A stretch of 64,000 bases of DNA from G965240465 sp965249525 (GTDB lineage Bacteria > SAR324 > JACQKK01). Within the stretch, counting starts at the first letter, position 1, and the number at the start of each line of letters is the position of its first letter. The translations under genes and the position numbers were made by a program. Of this stretch, positions 59,392 to 64,000 are shown piece by piece. The stretch lies in assembly GCA_965249525.1 (NCBI GenBank), contig OZ252237.1:248001-312000 (forward strand). The letters run 5' to 3'. Under the pieces are notes generated by a model. The model worked only from the letters and a program-made list of their open reading frames with translations. It had not been told where the DNA came from and did not search any database.

Positions 59392-60327
59392 TTAAGAGTG
59401 CTGCTGCGCCAGTTTCAGGGTTCCTCGTACCACGGCGTATTCAGGCATGGCTGACTGCTTGACTGTGAGCTGCAGCTGCTTGTGTAAAAATGTTGCTGTT
59501 CCAGCAGTATGGGCCACACCACCTACCAACCACACAGGATGATAACCAAGGTCTGTCAACATTTCCGGTGGAATGGTACGCATCACTTCGCGAATGCTCC
59601 ACAAAAAAGGTTCTAGACGATCCTGTAATACCTCGCATAATTCAGTATCATGCAAAATACATGTCTTCTCAACGCCAGAGCGCAAGTCTTTTCCCTCTAA
59701 AGACAGTTTTGAACGATTTTGGGTAAATTCAAGTGACCCCATCTGCAGCCTGGCAGCTTCTGCTACCGCAAAAGGTATCTGCATATCATGGCGCGTCCCG
59801 ATGTATTGCTGTACGGCTGCACTCAAATGTTGTCCCCCCAAGGGCAGTTCACACCAAGCCACCAATTGTCCTAAGGCATACGTCGCAAACCAACAGCTGC
59901 TAGCCCCCATGCCTATCACCCCACGACATGTCAGGGCATGCACATCCTCCCCGCAGCCTGCAGCTGCAGCCAAGGGTGCGCTCACCTCTTTGATGCGCCC
60001 TATTCCCAAGCTATGCAGCCGAGGATACCACACTTGCTGTGTTTTCCTGTCAGTCCCAGCTGACACCGCCACCGCCACCCGCCATCCTAGTTGCTGTAAA
60101 GGCCACTTGAAGCTAAACTGGTGTTTTGTTCTCCGCTGTAATATTCTCAGACTTTCCCCTTGCCAAGCACTGTTATCCTCACCCACAGCAACTTCCCACA
60201 CCTTGCCTTTCTGAGCGAATCTGATCTGCTGATGACCCATATCTATCGCCGTCCAACCATACCAATTGGTTCGTGGCATCAACTGCTGATGCTTGGCACT
60301 TCCTGCTTTTGGCAGCTTTGTTTTCAT
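59392..60327 (-). CDS. divergent MreB-like protein lacking nucleotide-binding motifs
   Basis: 311 residues (MreB is about 345), in the mreB position of an mreBCD–mrdA–maf operon, with AAGGA before its ATG. Actin-fold landmarks align with MreB: AIDMGHQQIRF (27-37, for AIDLGTANTLI), EVSAPLAAAAG (114-124, for EEPMAAAIGAG), GVIGMGASSCWFATYALGQL (136-155, for VVDIGGGTTEVAVISLGGI), LPLGGQHLSAAVQQYI (for VRVGGDKMDEAIINYV), GKDLRSGVEKTCILHDTELC and VWLVGGVAHTAG (for IVLTGGGALLRG). The phosphate-1, phosphate-2 and adenosine motifs are all degraded, so ATP binding looks lost. It may be an ATPase-dead scaffold, or the cell may be non-rod-shaped. No second mreB is in the window. Confidence 0.8.
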   Translation of the reverse strand: MKTKLPKAGSAKHQQLMPRTNWYGWTAIDMGHQQIRFAQKGKVWEVAVGEDNSAWQGESLRILQRRTKHQFSFKWPLQQLGWRVAVAVSAGTDRKTQQVWYPRLHSLGIGRIKEVSAPLAAAAGCGEDVHALTCRGVIGMGASSCWFATYALGQLVAWCELPLGGQHLSAAVQQYIGTRHDMQIPFAVAEAARLQMGSLEFTQNRSKLSLEGKDLRSGVEKTCILHDTELCEVLQDRLEPFLWSIREVMRTIPPEMLTDLGYHPVWLVGGVAHTAGTATFLHKQLQLTVKQSAMPEYAVVRGTLKLAQQHS

Positions 60328-60445
60328 CTATCATCCTTAAAAAATATCAATATCTATTAGTATCACAGCCTTCAATATTTGCTGGCTTGGCTGTTTCCTG
60401 GGGTGTGAGATTTCATGTCTTATCAATTTTTACACAAATCTACAC

Positions 60446-60474
60446 TTGACACCGTCCTTTATGGCTTGGATAAA
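60446..60474 (+). promoter_or_regulatory. promoter of tRNA-Phe
   Basis: TTGACA (perfect -35, 60446-60451), a 17-bp spacer, and GATAAA (-10, 60469-60474), ending 11 bp before the tRNA 5' end. This is a strong sigma-70 promoter expected for a stable RNA gene. Confidence 0.75.
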
Positions 60475-60485
60475 TTCCTTATTCG

Positions 60486-60558
<73 letters not shown>

Positions 60559-60822
60559 TTTTTATTGATGTTGCAAGCAGTATAGGTCGTGATATTCACC
60601 AGTCACGGCTCCATGCTGGTATGGTGAAAAGTGCTAGCAGGCTTGGAGGAGATGCGTGCATCATGCCACTGGGTGAAGCACTGGGCAGGATAAAGGCAAA
60701 ATGGAACACTACTGCTGCAGTCATTACAGGGGCACAAACTTGCCACTGGGATTGGTTATTACCTACGGGTACGGGGGGCTTATAGATGCTATAATAAATA
60801 TATTGCTTTTTTGAGGAAAAAC

Positions 60823-61326
60823 ATGTCACGAACATCACAACAGCAAGAAAAAATGCAGCAGTTTGAGCAATTGTTCAACAAGCTGGGGCGTAGTTTGCGG
60901 GCTGCACGGGAGGAGCGCAACATTCCTTTGCAAGAGATTTGTGACCGTACCCGCATTCAGCTGGAATTTCTTAAACAGATAGAAGCCGGCCGCTTGGAGG
61001 GATTGCCAGAATTTGTGTTTGTGCGAGGATTTGTGCGCAACTATGCCCAGGCATTGGGGCTGGATTACACCAGCATGCAAGGTGATTTGCAGCGCATCTC
61101 AGACTTGATTCAGCAGCTGCAGCCGTTCAAGAAAGATGCTCAGCAAGGATTTTCTGTAGAACGTCTTTATGATATTGAACCCAAGCAGTCGCTTTGGCCG
61201 TTGGTGTTGGTGGTAAGTTTGCTGGTGGTGGTAGGGGTCTGGACCTTGTTTGTATTCATTGTTCCTGGTGATGATAATGCTGCCCTTCCCCCTGCTGCTG
61301 AAATCACCAGCGAAAAAGATTCATAG
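60823..61326 (+). CDS. short RodZ-like HTH membrane protein
   Basis: 167 residues from ATG 60823 (TGAGGA 5 bp upstream, TATAAT at 60790-60795). The N-terminal helix-turn-helix of the RodZ/HTH_25 type is visible as LGRSLRAAREERNIPLQEIC, then RTRIQLEFLKQIEAGRLEGL and FVRGFVRNYAQALGLDY. A single membrane helix (LWPLVLVVSLLVVVGVWTLF) is followed by only ~25 periplasmic residues; the DUF4115 beta domain of full-length RodZ is missing. RodZ ties MreB to the membrane. It is divergent from the mreB-like operon across tRNA-Phe, so the pair may be functionally linked, although the MreB here has lost its nucleotide motifs. Confidence 0.82.
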   Translation: MSRTSQQQEKMQQFEQLFNKLGRSLRAAREERNIPLQEICDRTRIQLEFLKQIEAGRLEGLPEFVFVRGFVRNYAQALGLDYTSMQGDLQRISDLIQQLQPFKKDAQQGFSVERLYDIEPKQSLWPLVLVVSLLVVVGVWTLFVFIVPGDDNAALPPAAEITSEKDS

Positions 61327-61385
61327 AACTACCAGCAGCCAGCAAGTTTTCTGTGGCTTGTTTTCTTTGGCTTGTTTTCTTTGGT

Positions 61386-61832
61386 TTACTGTGCCTGCAA
61401 TTTTTCCAGCATCATACTGCTAAGCTGCTGTTGGTTTTCTGCTTCACGCAGTTGGGTTAGATAACGTTCACGAAGCTCCAGCAGCGCCTTTAGCAATGTT
61501 TTACTTTGCTGCTTGATGTTGGCAGCGTGCAGTTGTTGTTCCAGTAAATCGGCTACCGATTCATATATTTCAAATTGCTTGTTGAGCTGTGGCAGCAGCC
61601 CAATGTCTTCAATCTGCTGCAGCATGGTGTGTGCAGCTTGTGGCTCCTTTTCCATACCCACCCTTGCCAAGTTTAAAAAATTACTGGCGCGTTCCAAGCT
61701 GCGTTCAAAGTCTTCCACCAAGCGCCAATGCAGATGCACAAATGTTTCTGCCTTTTGCAGCAAAGCTGCTTGCTTTGAAGCCCAATCTGCTGCTGGGATG
61801 TTTTTAGCACCAGGAGGCTTTTTTGACATCAT
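61386..61832 (-). CDS. hypothetical coiled-coil protein
   Basis: 148 residues, not recognised. Almost entirely helical: KQAALLQKAETFVHLHWRLV, EDFERSLERASNFLNLARVG, LQQIEDIGLLPQLNKQFEIY, LLKALLELRERYLTQLREAE. No signal peptide, membrane segment or Cys. Rich in Gln, Leu and Glu. It stands alone on the minus strand between the RodZ-like gene and an ABC transporter gene, converging with the former (59 bp). Confidence 0.6.
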   Translation of the reverse strand: MMSKKPPGAKNIPAADWASKQAALLQKAETFVHLHWRLVEDFERSLERASNFLNLARVGMEKEPQAAHTMLQQIEDIGLLPQLNKQFEIYESVADLLEQQLHAANIKQQSKTLLKALLELRERYLTQLREAENQQQLSSMMLEKLQAQ

Positions 61833-61974
61833 CAGTGATTGAAGGTATGTTATATTTTTTCTCTGTGCCGTCGTTCTTGCTTAAAATGACCCAAAGCAGT
61901 CGCTTGTGCCAGATATTTTTGCCAATTTATCACACTTAGGGTCTTATGTTTGGAGTTCTCATCTAGGAGGTTTT

Positions 61975-63594
61975 GTGATTAAGATAAGCAGTTTTTCTAT
62001 CAGAATGTGTGCTGCATGGCTGCTGCTGTTGCTGGCACCTGCTGGGGTGCTGGCACAACAAGCAGGCGGGGTGTTGCGTGCCCAGCTGCGCGGTGATCCA
62101 CCCAGCCTTTCCATCCATGAGGAAGCTACACTCAGTACCAACTTTCCTGCCATGCCCCTGTTCAACAACCTGGTAATTTATGCGCCCAACAGCACAGTGG
62201 AAACTCCCAAAAAAATCTCCCCAGAATTAGCCCTCCGTTGGAAATGGAGCAAAGACGGCCGCAGCCTGAACTTTGTTTTACGCCAAGGGGTTCGTTGGCA
62301 TGACGGCAAGCCATTTACCAGCCGCGATGTCCAATACACTTGGCAGCTGCTGCGCAACCAAGAACCTCAACAGCTGCGTAAAAACCCCAGACGGGTGTGG
62401 TATCAGCAAGTACAGCGAGTTAGCACAGAGGGAAAGCATCGGGTCACTTTTCATCTGCGCCAGTCGCAGCCGTCTTTGCTGGCTATGCTGGCCAGCGGAT
62501 ACGCCCCTGTGTACCCCGCCCATATCTCGCCTGACCAAATGCGCACCCGCCCTGTGGGAAGCGGACCTATGCGCTTGGTTCACTGGCAGCGAGGCAGGGA
62601 AATCAAGCTGGAACGCAATCCCCACTACTGGAAGTCCAATCGTCCCTATTTGGATGGTATTGTTTATACCGTCATTCCCAATCACGCCACCCGCATGCTT
62701 GCCCTTAGTGCAGGTCAGCAAGATCTGGGATTCCCACATGATGCCAATCCTCGAGACGCCCAAGATGTCTTAAAGCGTTCCCCACAGCTGAAAGCCGTGG
62801 TAAAGCCATCCAACGCTTCTCTCAATCTGATTATCAATCCCAAAGCTGCTGTTTTACAAGATGCTGATATCCGCCAGGCCATCAATCTGATGATTGACCG
62901 CCAAGCCTTTCAGCAAGTTTTTGGTGGAGAAAAGAGTGGGTTTCTCAGTGGGGTGCTGATGTCGCCCCCTTATGGGGTGTGGGGGCTGGCTGCCAAAGAC
63001 CTGCAGGACATCAACGGCTATAACCATTCCGAGCGCACCCGTCTCCAAGCCCAAAAACAAGCCCAACAAATCCTGCGCAGCAAGGGCTATTCTTCCGCAA
63101 ACCCCCTGCCGTTGGTGATATCCACTCGCGATGTAAGAATCTATCGCAATGCAGCAACCTTGCTGGCAGGACAACTGAGTCAAACCTTCATCCGCCCCAC
63201 TATCCGTGTTATAGAACGCAGCTTGTGGCATGCGCGTATTCGTAAAGGCGATTTTCAAATAGGCATGAATATCACCGGCTTGGGTCCCGATGACCCAGAT
63301 GCCATGTATTTTGAGAACTATGTTTGTGAATCAGAACGCAACTATTCGGGATACTGCAATCAAGAGCTGGAGCAATTGTTTCAACAGCAGTCGCATACCC
63401 GCAGTTTTCGGCAGCGCTTAAAATTGGTACATCAAATTGAACGGCGTTTACTCAAAGACAATGCGCGCCCGATTATTCTTCAGCTGCAAGGTTATACCAT
63501 ATGGTCGCCCAGGGTTCGGGGGTTAAGGCTTCGTCAGAGTGCGTATCATGGTTGGCGCATGGAAGATGTATGGGTCTCATCGGCTAAGCCATAG
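61975..63594 (+). CDS. peptide/opine-type ABC transporter substrate-binding protein (SBP family 5)
   Basis: 539 residues from GTG 61975, preceded by a canonical AGGAGG at 61965-61970. A signal peptide (MCAAWLLLLLAPAGVLAQQA) indicates periplasmic export, with no lipobox. Family 5 motifs: ISPELALRWKWSKDGRSLNF followed by VLRQGVRWHDGKPFTSRDVQ, GSGPMRLVHWQRGREIKLER, ADIRQAINLMIDRQAFQQVF and MYFENYVCESERNYSGYCNQ. It binds oligopeptides, dipeptides, nickel or similar ligands for the permease that follows. Ligand not predictable. The usual lipoprotein Cys is absent, as in soluble DppA/OppA of Gram-negatives. Confidence 0.92.
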   Translation: MIKISSFSIRMCAAWLLLLLAPAGVLAQQAGGVLRAQLRGDPPSLSIHEEATLSTNFPAMPLFNNLVIYAPNSTVETPKKISPELALRWKWSKDGRSLNFVLRQGVRWHDGKPFTSRDVQYTWQLLRNQEPQQLRKNPRRVWYQQVQRVSTEGKHRVTFHLRQSQPSLLAMLASGYAPVYPAHISPDQMRTRPVGSGPMRLVHWQRGREIKLERNPHYWKSNRPYLDGIVYTVIPNHATRMLALSAGQQDLGFPHDANPRDAQDVLKRSPQLKAVVKPSNASLNLIINPKAAVLQDADIRQAINLMIDRQAFQQVFGGEKSGFLSGVLMSPPYGVWGLAAKDLQDINGYNHSERTRLQAQKQAQQILRSKGYSSANPLPLVISTRDVRIYRNAATLLAGQLSQTFIRPTIRVIERSLWHARIRKGDFQIGMNITGLGPDDPDAMYFENYVCESERNYSGYCNQELEQLFQQQSHTRSFRQRLKLVHQIERRLLKDNARPIILQLQGYTIWSPRVRGLRLRQSAYHGWRMEDVWVSSAKP

Positions 63595-63678
63595 TGGGAG
63601 CATTGTGGCAGTATTAGCCAGGCATAAAGAGCATGTTCAAAGAGGGAAGCCTGGTGAGGGGGATTCTAAGGTAGATAA

Positions 63679-64000
63679 ATGCAAAGCACGCTGGCGGGAT
63701 ATCTGTGGCGGCGGGTGTTGATAGCGGGCTTTGGTCTGTGGTTGGTATCGTTGCTGTCATTTGCTTGGACTGCGCTGGCGCCTGGGAGTGCGGTGGATGC
63801 GCTGCTGGGGGAGGCAGGCATGGCAGGGGGGGATGCTGCGGTTCGTCTTGAGCGTGAATTTGGCTTGGATGCGGGGTGGGTGGTGCAGTATGGGCGTTGG
63901 ATGGGGGGGTTGCTGGGGGGCGATTGGGGGTACTCACATGTGTTGGAACAGGATTTGGGGCCTTATTTGTTTCAGGGGTTGGTTTTGAGTGCCAGGTTGG
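63679..64000 (+). CDS. dipeptide-type ABC transporter permease, N-terminal part (runs off window)
   Basis: The frame opens at ATG 63679 and stays open to the last base, giving ~107 residues. The first helix (YLWRRVLIAGFGLWLVSLLS) and the periplasmic DAALVREFGLD-type sequence (GGDAAVRLEREFGLDAGWVV, QYGRWMGGLLGGDWGYSH) match the N-terminus of DppB/OppB permeases (usually "RLRrelGLdqPlxvqYxxwlxxlxxGdlGxS"). It follows the binding-protein gene by 84 bp, so they form one operon. The coding strand is very G-rich. Confidence 0.85.
   Translation, partial: MQSTLAGYLWRRVLIAGFGLWLVSLLSFAWTALAPGSAVDALLGEAGMAGGDAAVRLEREFGLDAGWVVQYGRWMGGLLGGDWGYSHVLEQDLGPYLFQGLVLSARL

Noticed and set aside
59573..60214. 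213-codon plus-strand frame opposite the MreB-like gene
   Set aside because: The minus-strand frame fits an actin-fold protein in an mre operon with a ribosome-binding site; the plus frame is Cys/Pro/Ser-rich with no domain.

Overview
The window is bacterial chromosome from a Gram-negative bacterium, most likely a proteobacterium. It carries LPS synthesis (lpxC), TonB/ExbB/ExbD, outer-membrane barrel proteins ending in phenylalanine, lipoproteins, an LpoB-type PBP activator, an mre locus and a type A RNase P RNA. A FliG-like fragment and a FleS/FlrB–FleR/FlrC-like two-component pair suggest a flagellated cell. I cannot fix the class from sequence alone; a lineage near the gamma-/zeta-proteobacteria or magnetotactic cocci is only a guess.

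Layout. 1–2.2 kb: end of a FliG-like gene and a periplasmic 5'-nucleotidase-family protein that has lost catalytic residues. 2.2–8 kb: hemJ, aroA, then a minus-strand envelope block of murA (Cys-to-Asp type), a stand-alone RapZ C-domain, a MurU-like nucleotidyltransferase, an ECF sigma factor and a zinc-finger anti-sigma. 8–10.6 kb: a type II restriction-modification pair (SPPY methylase plus TdeIII-like nuclease) with palindromes in front. 10.6–12.5 kb: mnmG. 12.7–19.8 kb: a vitamin- or metal-type uptake island with a one-chain ECF transporter (S component fused to two ATPases), EcfT, ExbB, ExbD, TonB and a TonB-dependent receptor. 19.9–22 kb: LpoB-like and COG3014-like lipoproteins. 22–26.4 kb: a sulfur cluster of cysteine desulfurase, cysteine synthase, a MoaD/ThiS-like carrier ending GGH and an unusual metallo-beta-lactamase-fold protein. 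26.5–31.5 kb: tatA, rpsU, pheST and rnpB. 31.7–35 kb: an AT-rich restriction locus (EcoRI-type methylase plus DUF262-HNH) followed by a solitary methylase. 35–39 kb: ygfZ, bioY, two small unknowns and gltA. 39–40.1 kb: a repeat-bearing non-coding stretch. 40.1–43.8 kb: three outer-membrane porin-like genes, two of them close paralogues. 43.9–46 kb: lpxC, an unknown and a class I amidotransferase. 46.2–50.6 kb: a DUF6776-like membrane protein, a bactofilin and a large AMIN/TPR-like periplasmic protein. 50.7–53.6 kb: the kinase and sigma-54 regulator. 53.6–60.3 kb: an FG-GAP protein, then a minus-strand mreB-like/mreC/mreD/mrdA/maf operon whose MreB has lost its nucleotide-binding motifs. 60.4–64 kb: tRNA-Phe, a short RodZ-like protein, a coiled-coil protein and the start of a dipeptide-type ABC transporter.

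The theme is cell envelope. Peptidoglycan precursor synthesis, lipid A, elongasome, bactofilin, PBP activator and outer-membrane transport are all present, interspersed with two restriction islands. The strongest candidates for something unusual are the degenerate MreB in an otherwise intact elongasome operon, the sulfur-carrier cluster with its MBL-fold neighbour, the self-contained TonB plus fused-ECF uptake island, and a striking reversal of G-versus-C strand bias inside single genes.
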